In this document: positions 43,309 through 51,422 of the stretch, in pieces
Layout of the letters: each line of letters begins with the position of its first letter
How positions within the stretch are numbered: position 1 is the first letter of the stretch
NCBI RefSeq assembly: GCF_002250655.1
Contig: NZ_NOZR01000010.1
Span: 1 to 64,000 of the forward strand
Reading direction: 5' to 3'
From: Mycolicibacterium sphagni
GTDB lineage: Bacteria; Actinomycetota; Actinomycetes; Mycobacteriales; Mycobacteriaceae
DNA: 64,000 bases
Position numbers and translations under genes: made by a program
The notes under the pieces: generated by a model
What the model was told of the DNA's origin: nothing
What the model saw: the letters and a program-made list of their open reading frames with translations, nothing else
The model's database searches: none

Positions 43309-43763
43309 ACGGCAGAGAAAAACTGTCGGGATCGAAATGGTTCACCCGTCACATCCAACAGCTACTCGCTGACGGCATTCAGTACATCTCCGCCGGCGCC
43401 GTGTACGAAGCGGGTTTCGCCGCGGGCTACTCCAAGAGCGACGTCGGCAACGCCGCTCACAACCAGCCCATCCGCATTGCCGCCGTCAAGAACGGCATCA
43501 CATGGTGGTGCATCGACCCCAACGAGACGGTCACCTACAAACCGGTACGCGAGTTCATCGGCGACTACCTCGACGCCCTCGGCCGTGACGTGGCAGAGGT
43601 TGATCCAACTCACTTCTACGGCGCTGCCGACGCCGCCGGCATCGATCGCCATACCGCCCGCAAGGTCTTGGTCCGCGACTCTGGGCGGGTCGAATCCGTG
43701 CCCGCGCACGGCCAATCGAAGGTCGACCGCATCTGGCTCCTCAAACGCGAAGAGGCGTCGTGA
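43305..43763 (+). CDS. Element protein of unknown function, possible upstream zinc finger
   Basis: A 152-residue protein (WFTRHIQQLLADGIQYISAG, FYGAADAAGIDRHTARKVLV) with helical, possibly HTH-like segments. I do not recognise the family. The same frame upstream of the ATG (43188-43304) has no stop and encodes CPQC-x11-CDFC, a zinc-finger-like sequence, but no ATG/GTG/TTG start. Overlaps the next gene by four bases (GTGA). Confidence 0.65.
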   Translation: MNGREKLSGSKWFTRHIQQLLADGIQYISAGAVYEAGFAAGYSKSDVGNAAHNQPIRIAAVKNGITWWCIDPNETVTYKPVREFIGDYLDALGRDVAEVDPTHFYGAADAAGIDRHTARKVLVRDSGRVESVPAHGQSKVDRIWLLKREEAS

Positions 43764-44173
43764 TCGGCCCCGGTGACATGTTGCAGCTGACGGGCGACCA
43801 GGTCGCCGCAGTGCGGTATGCCGTCAGCGACCTGATTGCGCTACGGCTACTAGGTAACAGACCGATACCGCCGGCCCTTCTCGCATTGCAGAAGTTTCTA
43901 GCCGCTTCCCCACGCGGAAGTCAAACCGACTGCAATGAACAACAATTGGAGCACGAAGGCTTGATCGACACCGCGGCCGCCGCCGAGATCCTCGGACGCA
44001 CACCCAGACGGGTAAGGCAGATCCGCACTGATCTCGACGGGGTCCAGATCAGCGGCCGTTGGGTCTTCCGCCGCAAGAACGTCGTCGAGTACGCCGAAGC
44101 GAAAGGCATTGGTAATGCCCCCAATCGAGATGTTGAAGCTCGGCGTGGAGGCATATCTCAGGGAGCTGCCTGA
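43760..44173 (+). CDS. HTH DNA-binding protein
   Basis: A 137-residue protein. The C-terminal half (LIDTAAAAEILGRTPRRVRQ, GVQISGRWVFRRKNVVEYAE) is a HTH_17/MerR-like domain with wing, as in excisionases and small phage regulators. It may be a second regulator or a terminase partner. GTG at 43760 overlaps the previous stop. The 3' end overlaps the next gene by 59 bases. Confidence 0.72.
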   Translation: MIGPGDMLQLTGDQVAAVRYAVSDLIALRLLGNRPIPPALLALQKFLAASPRGSQTDCNEQQLEHEGLIDTAAAAEILGRTPRRVRQIRTDLDGVQISGRWVFRRKNVVEYAEAKGIGNAPNRDVEARRGGISQGAA

Positions 44174-44291
44174 CGACGAATTCGACAGCTTGGTCAAGTC
44201 CGTGCGCCCACCGAAAGCGGTCCGCTACCCGGCCAAGCGGCGCACGAAGTCCAACAGTTCCGGCATCCCAACGAAAGGAACCACACCATGA
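44115..44291 (+). CDS. 58-residue small element protein
   Basis: MPPIEMLKLGVEAYLRELPD followed by DEFDSLVKSVRPP and a basic Ser/Lys tail. The frame is open to 44109, with ATG at 44115. No domain recognised; similar short acidic-helix proteins occur in actinobacterial phages. Its stop overlaps the next start (ATGA), which supports translation. Confidence 0.6.
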   Translation: MPPIEMLKLGVEAYLRELPDDEFDSLVKSVRPPKAVRYPAKRRTKSNSSGIPTKGTTP

Positions 44292-44923
44292 CGAACCCGT
44301 ACGACGAACACCACCGGCGCATCGCCAGCATCCAGTCCCGCCTCGACAACACCATCGAAAGCCTCCGAAACAACTCCAGCCTCAGTGACCGAGGACGCCG
44401 AGCTGAGATGGCCCGCGCCACCGTCAACGCCAAGCAGATGGTCGACCGCTTGAAAACCGAAGTGGTGACTGCACGCAATCAGGAACGCGAACGACTGGAA
44501 ATGCATCTGTTCGGCCTGGCCTCGGACCAAGGCGGCATCGCCGCGGCCCGCGATGCAGCGGACCGCGCCGACAAAATCGAAGGCCCCGACGTCGCCGCAG
44601 CAGCCCTCAAGCGTGCACAACTGATGAGCGACAAGAGCATGCAGCGGGCCATCGCATACCGCGCCACCACTAAGGGCTGGAACAACGTTGTCGACCAGTA
44701 CGTTGACGGGCTAGGCGCCGAAGGCATTCCGACGGCCTTGTCGCTGCAGAAGCTGGCGGAGATCCCCGGCGGCCCAGGCACCAACCTCGCAGACGCGGCC
44801 GTCTTCCGGGTCCGCGAACCGCGCGAACTGTTGGGCGCGGACATCGAGCACCTCGCCTCCGACGCAGCGCCCGAACAACAGCAACAGGCCTCAGCTGGCC
44901 CAGTCGGCGGAAGCTACTTCTAG
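44288..44923 (+). CDS. Coiled-coil element protein
   Basis: A 211-residue mostly helical protein; ~1-110 has charged heptad-like spacing (MTNPYDEHHRRIASIQSRLD, TVNAKQMVDRLKTEVV), then a ~90-residue domain and a Gln/Ala-rich end. Lies upstream of the terminase gene. I do not recognise it; a structural, scaffold-like or capsid-size-modifying role would fit a satellite, but that is inference. Confidence 0.7.
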   Translation: MTNPYDEHHRRIASIQSRLDNTIESLRNNSSLSDRGRRAEMARATVNAKQMVDRLKTEVVTARNQERERLEMHLFGLASDQGGIAAARDAADRADKIEGPDVAAAALKRAQLMSDKSMQRAIAYRATTKGWNNVVDQYVDGLGAEGIPTALSLQKLAEIPGGPGTNLADAAVFRVREPRELLGADIEHLASDAAPEQQQQASAGPVGGSYF

Positions 44924-45066
44924 CCCCAAGAACGTGGGTTCCGGCGCCCAGTGGCTAAACGTCATGGCGGACTGGCGCAGCCGCGCACCCGCAACGTCCA
45001 CCGGCCCCGATGCTTGGGCCGATCACCGGGGCCGGTGGACAACACGACAGACAGGACACCTCGAGC

Positions 45067-45246
45067 ATGACCGATCACGACAACCAGGCGGCAGCTACAG
45101 AAGCGCTCGGCGACCATCGCCGCACAGGCACTTCCGGTGCAGGGCCTACTAACGTCCTCACACCCAAACAGACCACAGCCGAAGGCCTACGAGGAGCCGA
45201 CCCAGATCAACCGGTGCAGCAATGGTGGGAGATTCCCGATGACTGA
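45067..45246 (+). CDS. 59-residue small element protein
   Basis: MTDHDNQAAATEALGDHRRT, a low-complexity middle and the end QQWWEIPDD. No family recognised. The frame is open upstream to 45010; ATG at 45067 is chosen as the compact start. The 143 bases before it (44924-45066) contain only a weak GTG frame that I leave uncalled. Confidence 0.5.
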   Translation: MTDHDNQAAATEALGDHRRTGTSGAGPTNVLTPKQTTAEGLRGADPDQPVQQWWEIPDD

Positions 45247-45457
45247 GGCCCAGGAAGCAATGCCCTCACGGAAAGAAAAAAATCGAATGGGGGGCGTCGC
45301 CTATGCATCGCGGTGCGAGTGGGTCCCCTGGGGGGATGACCCCCCCGACGCTGGGAAGGGCCCCGAGACCCATAGCGTCTGTCGGTGCGTGAAGAATTCG
45401 AAGCCGCGGGCGTTTCGAGTTCCGTACGCCAATTCGGTGGTGTCTTATGCCGGTTAG
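45239..45457 (+). CDS. 72-residue small element protein
   Basis: ATG overlaps the previous gene's end and the TAG overlaps the terminase start, so it sits in the coupled chain. It has Cys residues (SRCEWVPWGDD, HSVCRCVKNS) and a run of C bases in its DNA. No family recognised; moderate doubt that it is real. Confidence 0.4.
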   Translation: MTEAQEAMPSRKEKNRMGGVAYASRCEWVPWGDDPPDAGKGPETHSVCRCVKNSKPRAFRVPYANSVVSYAG

Positions 45458-45866
45458 GGGTCGGTCGCCGCAGCCGCATGGGGTGTCGAAGAACCGTCAC
45501 GCACCTGTTCATGGGTGGGTTGAAGTGGTCGACGAGCCTTTCGCGGATGGTATGGAGTTGCCGGAGTTTCGTGCGAATACAGGGGTTTGGCCGGAGGCGA
45601 CGAAGGCGAAGTGGGACGCCTGGCGGTCGATGCCGCATGCGAGGTTGTGGACTGCGTCGGAGTGGTCGTTTGCGTTGGATTCGTTGGAGTTGGCTGCGGA
45701 GTATCACCGGACGGGTGAGACGCGGTTTGCGACGGAGTTGCGGAACCGGGAGAAGGTGTTGGGGACGACGCTGGATTACCGCCGGGCCCTTCGTATCCGG
45801 TACATCAAGCCCGCGGCCGTGACTCCCTCTGGTGTGGCCGACATGATGGATTATCGGGATCTGTGA
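45447..45866 (+). CDS. terS: Phage terminase small subunit
   Basis: A 139-residue protein of the actinobacteriophage small-terminase type: basic start MPVRGRSPQPHGVSKNRHAP, VWPEATKAKWDAWRSMPHARLWTASEWSFALDS in pieces (~47-80), then LRNREKVLGTTLDYRRALRI. Small terminases recognise pac/cos DNA. No large subunit, portal or capsid gene follows, which is the mark of a satellite that redirects a helper phage's packaging. Codon use is unlike the neighbours (many G-ending, TG-rich codons). Confidence 0.82.
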   Translation: MPVRGRSPQPHGVSKNRHAPVHGWVEVVDEPFADGMELPEFRANTGVWPEATKAKWDAWRSMPHARLWTASEWSFALDSLELAAEYHRTGETRFATELRNREKVLGTTLDYRRALRIRYIKPAAVTPSGVADMMDYRDL

Positions 45867-45931
45867 TGGCGCAGCGCGTGAATGTACTTGCACCCGCACC
45901 GGTTCGACTGGCGGTTCGTAGGGGAGTTTCG

Positions 45932-46849
45932 ATGACTAACCGTCCACGCGAGATTGCTTTCGACTTGATTCCATTGCACTCGGGTGATCGCCGTAAGTGG
46001 GGCGCTTTGGGCCGGATTGGGCCGGTGGTGTTTGCCGATGTCTACGGGCAGCCAGCGTATTTCATTGTCGGACGGGACGAAGCCCTCGCCATCCTCCGTG
46101 ATCCGGAGACCTACGAACGACACCTCGCTTCGGAGACCCTTCCGTTCCCTGCCAGTTATCGGGCCATGGTCCTGAAGGCGTTGAGCGCCCGGGCAGTAAA
46201 GCAGGAGATGGAGCGCGAGTTGCGTACGCGGTCGCCGCAGATCCTTATGTCCTTCGACTGGACTGCCCAGACACGCACGGGGGCCATCGGGCATGAGTTC
46301 GCCAGTGAGATCTTCAGGATTTTGGCGGGAGTGCCAGCAGGAGGCGGCCAAGTGAGAATCGACTATCAGGCGGATCGTCGCGGCTTCGTTCATGGCGTAT
46401 TGTCGGCGCGGCGGCGGAGCCAATTTCTTTCGCACCTCCCGGATGACGCGGACGCGGCCGATGTCTTCACCAGGATCGTTACGCTCGGTTTTCCACCAGC
46501 CCGGGATGCCGTCACGCGCGCGATGCTGAAATTGATGCAGGTGGGGACCGCGGCCCGGCTGCGTTCGCACCCCGAGTTGATCCCGCAGTTTGTCGATGAG
46601 CTGCTGATGCCGGTAGTTCCCTTAATCGAGCGAAAGTGCACCAAGCCGGTCACGATTGCCGGGTTCGATATCCCCGAAGGCAGCTGGATCGCATTGTGCG
46701 CGGAAGCTGTTTCGGTTGAGGCGTTTCATGCTGGTAAACCCAAGGAAGCCTTGACGTTTGGCTTGGGTCAGCATCGATGTGTCGGTGCACTCCTCACCAA
46801 GCAAGCGCTGACGGTCTTCATCGAAGAATCCTTGAAACTCTGGGCATGA
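45932..46849 (+). CDS. Minimal cytochrome P450-like protein
   Basis: A 305-residue protein with the P450 heme signature FGLGQHRCVG (Cys283) and the preceding IPEGSWIALCAEAVS region. Typical P450s are ~400 residues. The K-helix ExxR reads ELLM (Arg lost), and the I-helix acid-alcohol pair is absent (TLGFPPARDAVTRAM). It may still bind heme, but ordinary monooxygenase chemistry is doubtful. ATG at 45932 follows GGGGAG; an upstream ATG near 45866 is possible. Downstream of terS, so cargo of the element. Confidence 0.7.
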   Translation: MTNRPREIAFDLIPLHSGDRRKWGALGRIGPVVFADVYGQPAYFIVGRDEALAILRDPETYERHLASETLPFPASYRAMVLKALSARAVKQEMERELRTRSPQILMSFDWTAQTRTGAIGHEFASEIFRILAGVPAGGGQVRIDYQADRRGFVHGVLSARRRSQFLSHLPDDADAADVFTRIVTLGFPPARDAVTRAMLKLMQVGTAARLRSHPELIPQFVDELLMPVVPLIERKCTKPVTIAGFDIPEGSWIALCAEAVSVEAFHAGKPKEALTFGLGQHRCVGALLTKQALTVFIEESLKLWA

Positions 46850-46991
46850 CCATCATAGAGAAGCATCCAGATTTTTTACCGCTCAACATAACTGGGCTTA
46901 CGGCAGAAGCGTTTCGCTGACGTGCCGGCATCCCCGCTGCGGTTCCGATTAACCCTTCCGCCCATTTCCACGAAGGCGTAGCCTGCGTTCC

Positions 46992-47450
46992 GTGGCAGAC
47001 ATCAACGATCTCAGAAGCGCGCTTGCCGGGAACAGCGGGGCGTCGGTCGGCATCCCGTTCGTGCTGGCGATTCGTAGTTTCATCAACTGGCCACCGGACG
47101 CCTTCTCGATAGAGGTCGAGGACCGATACATCCAGACGTTGTACTGGGTGCAGGGCGACGGTGTCGGATACCTGATTTCAGAAGGTAACCATGACGACCC
47201 GTCTCTGAAGGGCGAGTTCCGATCTGTGGCGGACATCGAGAACGTGACGCTCAGCGCGAAGATTGTCGACAGCGGCCTTGGCCCTGGGGAGGTCCGCCGC
47301 GCGGTTGAAGTGCAATTCAAGTCGGGCGAGGTGATCAAGATCGACGTAGCGGCCTGTACAAATCAGCATCAACGAGATTTGGCTAACACCTTCATTAATA
47401 CGGTTCTGAGCGCTGTTGCTGGTGAAGACCTGGAGGCCGTAGTCGAATGA
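46992..47450 (+). CDS. Cargo protein A1 (paralogue of 50298-50813)
   Basis: A 152-residue cytosolic protein of unknown family. Shared with the gene at 50298: YWVQGDGVGYLIS vs YWLRGKTFGCLII, RSVADIENVTL vs RPISDIRNIEL, and a C-terminal AFIERLQSAL-like helix. The beta-rich layout followed by a terminal helix is PH-like in shape. TAGCCT (46979-46984) seven bases before the GTG predicts a leaderless message and the start of the cargo operon. The 142 bases upstream hold no gene. Confidence 0.65.
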   Translation: MADINDLRSALAGNSGASVGIPFVLAIRSFINWPPDAFSIEVEDRYIQTLYWVQGDGVGYLISEGNHDDPSLKGEFRSVADIENVTLSAKIVDSGLGPGEVRRAVEVQFKSGEVIKIDVAACTNQHQRDLANTFINTVLSAVAGEDLEAVVE

Positions 47451-47605
47451 CCGGACCAGAACAGAAGAGAACCGAAAGCGAGCCATCGCCACCCGCGGAG
47501 CCGAGTCCGCCGGCCGAGCCGGCACCCGACGTAGATTGGGTCAAGTTCGATCATAGGTTGGCACACAAGGATCCAGATGGCCCTTCACCTGGGCGTCGGA
47601 AGTAG
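47447..47605 (+). CDS. 52-residue Pro/Glu-rich protein B1
   Basis: ATG overlaps the A1 stop (ATGA). A Pro/Glu-rich linker leads to DVDWVKFDHRLA, a motif repeated in the next ORF as DVSWVEFDTGLR. Too short for most annotation cut-offs. The conserved DVxWVxFD motif and coupling argue for real translation. Confidence 0.55.
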   Translation: MTGPEQKRTESEPSPPAEPSPPAEPAPDVDWVKFDHRLAHKDPDGPSPGRRK

Positions 47606-47615
47606 CGTCGGTTCG

Positions 47616-47750
47616 ATGACCCCACCAGATCCCGAATCGACCGAAGGCCAGCCGGACCCGCCTCCGCGCGAAGATGCGCCAGACGTGTCGTGGGTCGAAT
47701 TTGATACGGGCCTGCGCGAACAATCCAGGCTTAATCGCGAAGACCGCTGA
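47616..47750 (+). CDS. 44-residue Pro/Glu-rich protein B2, paralogue of B1
   Basis: MTPPDPESTEGQPDPPPRED then DVSWVEFDTGLR. Same plan as B1, ten bases downstream of it. A tandem duplicate of a small linear-motif protein; the motif could bind a membrane or enzyme partner. Function unknown. Confidence 0.5.
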   Translation: MTPPDPESTEGQPDPPPREDAPDVSWVEFDTGLREQSRLNREDR

Positions 47751-47774
47751 GCCGGATCGCACCGCCACACAAGG

Positions 47775-48416
47775 ATGAGTGATCAAGGCGAGCAGTACGC
47801 CTCGTATGTTGAGGCCGAACTCAAAGCTGAGCTGGCCCGGCGCGACTCAGTTAACAGTCGCTCCGCTGCGGCGCTGACGGGTGCTGCCGGAATCGTAACG
47901 CTCGTACTGGCCGTCTTCGCTGTGCTAGTCGGAAAAGACTTCGTCCTAACCGGTTTGGCTAAGGCCCTCCTAGTGCTCGCGCTGCTCGCGCTGCTCGTGT
48001 CTGCCGTCTGTGCGGTCGTCGCGGGGTTTCCTTGGAGAATCAAACTCACGTCGCCATCGACACTCAAGATGATGGTTCGTGATCGTTGGGCCGATACCGA
48101 AGTGACTGCTCGTGGAGTGGCCGCCTACGCCAATTATCAAGTGATTCAGTCACTTCGACCCGGCACGAGCACCAAGTTCCAATTCCTGCTGGCTTCGGGA
48201 ATTTGTCAAATCGTGGCAGTCGCGATGCTCGCCGCCTGCACGATCACTGTCGTCTTTACGCCACGACAGGAAGCGCAACCTACTCCGGCCCCCACCATCA
48301 ATGTGACGGTTTCTGCGCCTCCGCCCCCCAGTGGGGCACCAGCGCCTGTCGGGCCAGGGTTGACGCTGCACACGCCAGAAGTCATGGCCCCCACATCGGT
48401 TGTGCCGCCCAAATGA
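47775..48416 (+). CDS. Membrane protein C1 (paralogue of C2)
   Basis: A 213-residue membrane protein: cytosolic helix ARRDSVNSRSAAALTGAAGI, two close TM segments (~40-90), a cytosolic/loop part, a third TM (~135-160) and a Pro-rich outer tail. The RDS-x-NSRSAA entry into a TM pair recalls SLATT/Pycsar-type effector membrane domains, but this is resemblance only. Very similar to the next gene. Confidence 0.7.
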   Translation: MSDQGEQYASYVEAELKAELARRDSVNSRSAAALTGAAGIVTLVLAVFAVLVGKDFVLTGLAKALLVLALLALLVSAVCAVVAGFPWRIKLTSPSTLKMMVRDRWADTEVTARGVAAYANYQVIQSLRPGTSTKFQFLLASGICQIVAVAMLAACTITVVFTPRQEAQPTPAPTINVTVSAPPPPSGAPAPVGPGLTLHTPEVMAPTSVVPPK

Positions 48417-48449
48417 GCCTAAATCCTTTGAAAGTGGAGAGGTGATTCA

Positions 48450-49145
48450 GTGGCACAACCCGAGGATGACGACGACCACGGCAGTGAGGTCGCGGCTTTC
48501 ATACAGGGCCAACTTGCCTTCGAGCAGGCCCGCCAAGATTCACTGACGAGCCGCGCCGGAGCGGCGTTAACCGGCACCACCGGTGTCGTCACCCTCGTGC
48601 TTGCTGTCGGCGCGTACTTTGTGGGCAACAAGGCAAGTGGAATCGCCTTGGTGGTGCTGTCTCTTGCCGTGGGAGCACTGCTGGCATCGGCCGTTTGCGC
48701 AGTTGTAGCCAACTTGCCTTGGCGGGCCGCGGTGATCGACACCCACTCGATGCGAGAAATCTTGACAGAGCGTTGGCCCGCACAGGAATTCACGGCCCAA
48801 GTCTCGGCAGCAAATGTGGAGTCAATTGAGCGACTTAGGGTGGGCTCGGATAATAAGGCAAGGTGGCTCCTCTTCGCGGTCGTATGGCAGGCAATCGCGT
48901 TGGGCGCACTGTTGCTATGTGCGCTCATCGTTTTCACGGGGCCAGCGAAGCGGTCTGACCCTCCCGCCCAGATTGTGCAACAGCTGTTTGGGCCGGGCTG
49001 CCCGGGCTCTTGTTCAGTGGCGACAACCGTGGTGCCGCAACCCCCGCTAACGCAGGTTCCACTGCCGCCCGAAACGACTGGCGTCGTGCCCCGACACCCT
49101 CAACCGACGAGCGATGAGCCTCCTGTGGTTAACGGCAAGGGCTAG
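48450..49145 (+). CDS. Membrane protein C2 (paralogue of C1)
   Basis: A 231-residue membrane protein with the same layout as C1: ARQDSLTSRAGAALTGTTGV into a TM pair, CAVVANLPWR after it, a third TM (~150-170) and a Pro-rich tail. GTG start follows GGAGAGG. Tandem duplicates suggest a hetero-oligomer or diversified effector pair. The 173 bases downstream hold no gene that I trust. Confidence 0.7.
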   Translation: MAQPEDDDDHGSEVAAFIQGQLAFEQARQDSLTSRAGAALTGTTGVVTLVLAVGAYFVGNKASGIALVVLSLAVGALLASAVCAVVANLPWRAAVIDTHSMREILTERWPAQEFTAQVSAANVESIERLRVGSDNKARWLLFAVVWQAIALGALLLCALIVFTGPAKRSDPPAQIVQQLFGPGCPGSCSVATTVVPQPPLTQVPLPPETTGVVPRHPQPTSDEPPVVNGKG

Positions 49146-49318
49146 AGGGGTGGGTTCCCTCACTCGAATTCCGCGCCATCGCCGACCCATTGAACTTCGT
49201 GCGGTGCGCTGTTTCAGGATGTGGCTCAGTTCTGGGGGTGCGGCGGCATCCGTGTCACACTCGGCCTGGCGCAGCGCCCGAGCTTGCCGAGCACCCCGTC
49301 TTGTCGGTTAGCGGGTCC

Positions 49319-50263
49319 ATGATTGGGGCTGTGTCGAAACTATCCGCGATCATCGAGGCGGCTTCCTCGGATGACGTGACTACTCCGAACCTGCTGCGCA
49401 AGCTGAAAGTTGTCGCATCACGGCTAGAAACACCACCACTCATTGACTGGGTGGACAACGAACTCAGCGGCTACCCCAGCGATGCGGCCATCCCCGACTA
49501 CCGCGGACCATTCCCGTGCCAGGTATTGAGCGACTGGTCGGGCCCGTTCCAATCAGGCGCGCAAAACGTACCGCTGCCGTCTGTCTCTGTGCCTAAGGGC
49601 ATGAGAGAAGCGGGCGCATTCGAAGTCAGATTTCACGAGTCTGTGAGCCAGCTCGAACAGTTCGCGTCGGCGGGCGATACAGTTGTGTATAGCTGGGGCG
49701 CAGACGCTGTCGCGATTCTCAACACCCTGATGAATAACGGTACGATCCCCCAGATTATGGAGGGTTACGGGTTGTTGGTCGCGCGGAAGCATGTACCCGC
49801 GCCACTGATCGTCGAGGTTCTCGACAACGTTCGCACGCGCGTTCTCAATCTCGCACTGGAGTTGGAGAAGGTAACCCCTGACGCGGGAGAGCCCGGAACG
49901 GTGCCCGCTGATCAAAGCACCGTCAATAACATCGTGAACATCATCTATGGGCACGGGAACACGCTGGCGGTTGACAGTCCGTCCGCCGTGCAGGTGGGTG
50001 GAGTCAGAGTCAATGATCTTGACAGCCTCCTGAATTCGGTCGCAGGACTGGGCCTAGCTCCTGAGGACGTGTCGGAGCTTCAGCAGGCTGTAGAGGGCGA
50101 TGAGGCCGACGACGAGACACCGGCAGGCGAGCCAGGATCGCGCGTAACTCGATTCTTGGGCAAGCTCACAGTGGGTGCGCTTAAGAGCGCCGGCCAAGCC
50201 GGAGTTCAAGAGGGGGCCAAGGCAATTAGTAAGGCGATTCTGACCTACTACGGGATCAACTGA
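49319..50263 (+). CDS. AbiTii-domain abortive-infection-like protein
   Basis: A 314-residue protein. The N-terminal ~1-70 fits the AbiTii domain: LLRKLKVVASRLETPPLIDW, VDNELSGYP and IPDYRGPF. The middle is alpha/beta; the C-terminal part has a small hydrophobic helix and ends KAILTYYGIN. AbiTii proteins are linked to abortive phage infection. ATG at 49319 is chosen because it begins the domain; the open frame from 49190 is Cys-rich and unlike the family. Confidence 0.75.
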   Translation: MIGAVSKLSAIIEAASSDDVTTPNLLRKLKVVASRLETPPLIDWVDNELSGYPSDAAIPDYRGPFPCQVLSDWSGPFQSGAQNVPLPSVSVPKGMREAGAFEVRFHESVSQLEQFASAGDTVVYSWGADAVAILNTLMNNGTIPQIMEGYGLLVARKHVPAPLIVEVLDNVRTRVLNLALELEKVTPDAGEPGTVPADQSTVNNIVNIIYGHGNTLAVDSPSAVQVGGVRVNDLDSLLNSVAGLGLAPEDVSELQQAVEGDEADDETPAGEPGSRVTRFLGKLTVGALKSAGQAGVQEGAKAISKAILTYYGIN

Positions 50264-50297
50264 CAGAGGCGAGAAAGATTAGAGGGAGCACTAGCTG

Positions 50298-50813
50298 ATG
50301 GCTACCAGAGAGCTCGACGAATCGACCGCTACTCTCTTGCAAAGCGCAATCGGTCCCATCGAGCACCTGCGGCTGACGCACGCGGAATACACAGAGTTGC
50401 TGTACACGCTGGCATGGTTTGTGGGCGGTTCATTCGAGACGGTCGCCTTCGTTGCCGAGCAACCCGAAGCGTCCACAGGTGAACATCGCGTGTACTGGTT
50501 GCGCGGGAAGACGTTCGGGTGCTTGATCATAGGCGCCCACCAAGGCCCCGAAGGCGACAAGAACGCAAAGCTGTTGGTAAGCGGGTATGTTCGGCCGATA
50601 TCGGACATACGGAATATTGAACTTCAGGATGTCCAGATCGACTGGCCCCGGTGGGGCACCACGCGCGTTCCGGAACTTCTGCCCACGGTGCAGGTTCACT
50701 TCAACGACATGACGCTGACTGTTGACGCCACGAGTAGGACCAACGAATTTGCACGCAGCCAGGCAACAGCTTTCATCGAGCGTCTTCAGTCAGCTCTGGC
50801 CGGCAGCGGATAA
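50298..50813 (+). CDS. Cargo protein A2 (paralogue of A1)
   Basis: A 171-residue protein related to the gene at 46992 across its C-terminal two thirds. Its N-terminal extension (ELDESTATLLQSAIGPIEHL) is not in A1. GAGGGAG precedes the ATG. It lies directly after the AbiTii gene on the same strand, so the A1/A2 pair brackets B1-B2-C1-C2-AbiTii. Function unknown. The 193 bases downstream show no gene. Confidence 0.65.
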   Translation: MATRELDESTATLLQSAIGPIEHLRLTHAEYTELLYTLAWFVGGSFETVAFVAEQPEASTGEHRVYWLRGKTFGCLIIGAHQGPEGDKNAKLLVSGYVRPISDIRNIELQDVQIDWPRWGTTRVPELLPTVQVHFNDMTLTVDATSRTNEFARSQATAFIERLQSALAGSG

Positions 50814-51006
50814 GGCCGGGGGCGCCTGGGGCCTTTCGTGCATTCAATCCGGGCGTTGTCGGACCCTCTCACTACCGTCACCCGGTGCCTTCGTACGTCA
50901 CCCGCGTGGGGTGTGGAGGATTGCCGGCGTCACATCGACGGACTGTTGGCTGCCGCGGTCGGAGTAACCGTCCCTTTGGGCAAGCCCTAAATGCGACACT
51001 CCGCGG

Positions 51007-51294
51007 GTGACAGATAACGCCCTCACACTTGCGCTCGGGCTCTTCGCGCTCGGCACCGGTGTCGGAAAGTTCCTCAAGGAATGGAATGTGGAGTTCATCC
51101 GCATGTTTGGCCGAGCGTTGGAGGTAGGCGCGGCGATTACCGCAGGCGCCTGGGCCGTTTTTGCCGCGGTCACCCACTCAAACCCCGGCATCGGGCTCTG
51201 GGAGCAGGCCGTGTTCGCTGCAGTCGTGCTCTTCTTCTGGGTCCTGTTTGTCCTCTACGGCGAAGTTTCGGGGTACTTGAAGCCTCCCAGCTGA
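51007..51294 (+). CDS. Small membrane protein
   Basis: A 95-residue protein with three hydrophobic segments (~5-18, ~40-55, ~65-85). GTG start. No family recognised. Transcribed with the cargo strand, last gene before the leftward kinase; the 128-base gap to the kinase end is empty. Confidence 0.6.
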   Translation: MTDNALTLALGLFALGTGVGKFLKEWNVEFIRMFGRALEVGAAITAGAWAVFAAVTHSNPGIGLWEQAVFAAVVLFFWVLFVLYGEVSGYLKPPS

Positions 51295-51422
51295 TCGTCT
51301 GCAATCGTGCCGGCCACTATCCGCACCTGATTACACGGTTTAGTCGCGGCGCGATTTACCGGCCGCGTTGAGGTACTCGCCGCGGTGAGGATGTGACATA
51401 GGCGCCCGCGCGGGGGATGTGG

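Noticed and set aside
44934..45152. A 72-residue GTG frame
   Set aside because: Overlaps the start of the 45067 gene in another frame and shows no coupling or ribosome site.
45932..46849. P450 pseudogene
   Set aside because: No stop or frameshift, the heme motif is complete and a good ribosome site is present, so I treat it as a short intact gene with doubtful chemistry.
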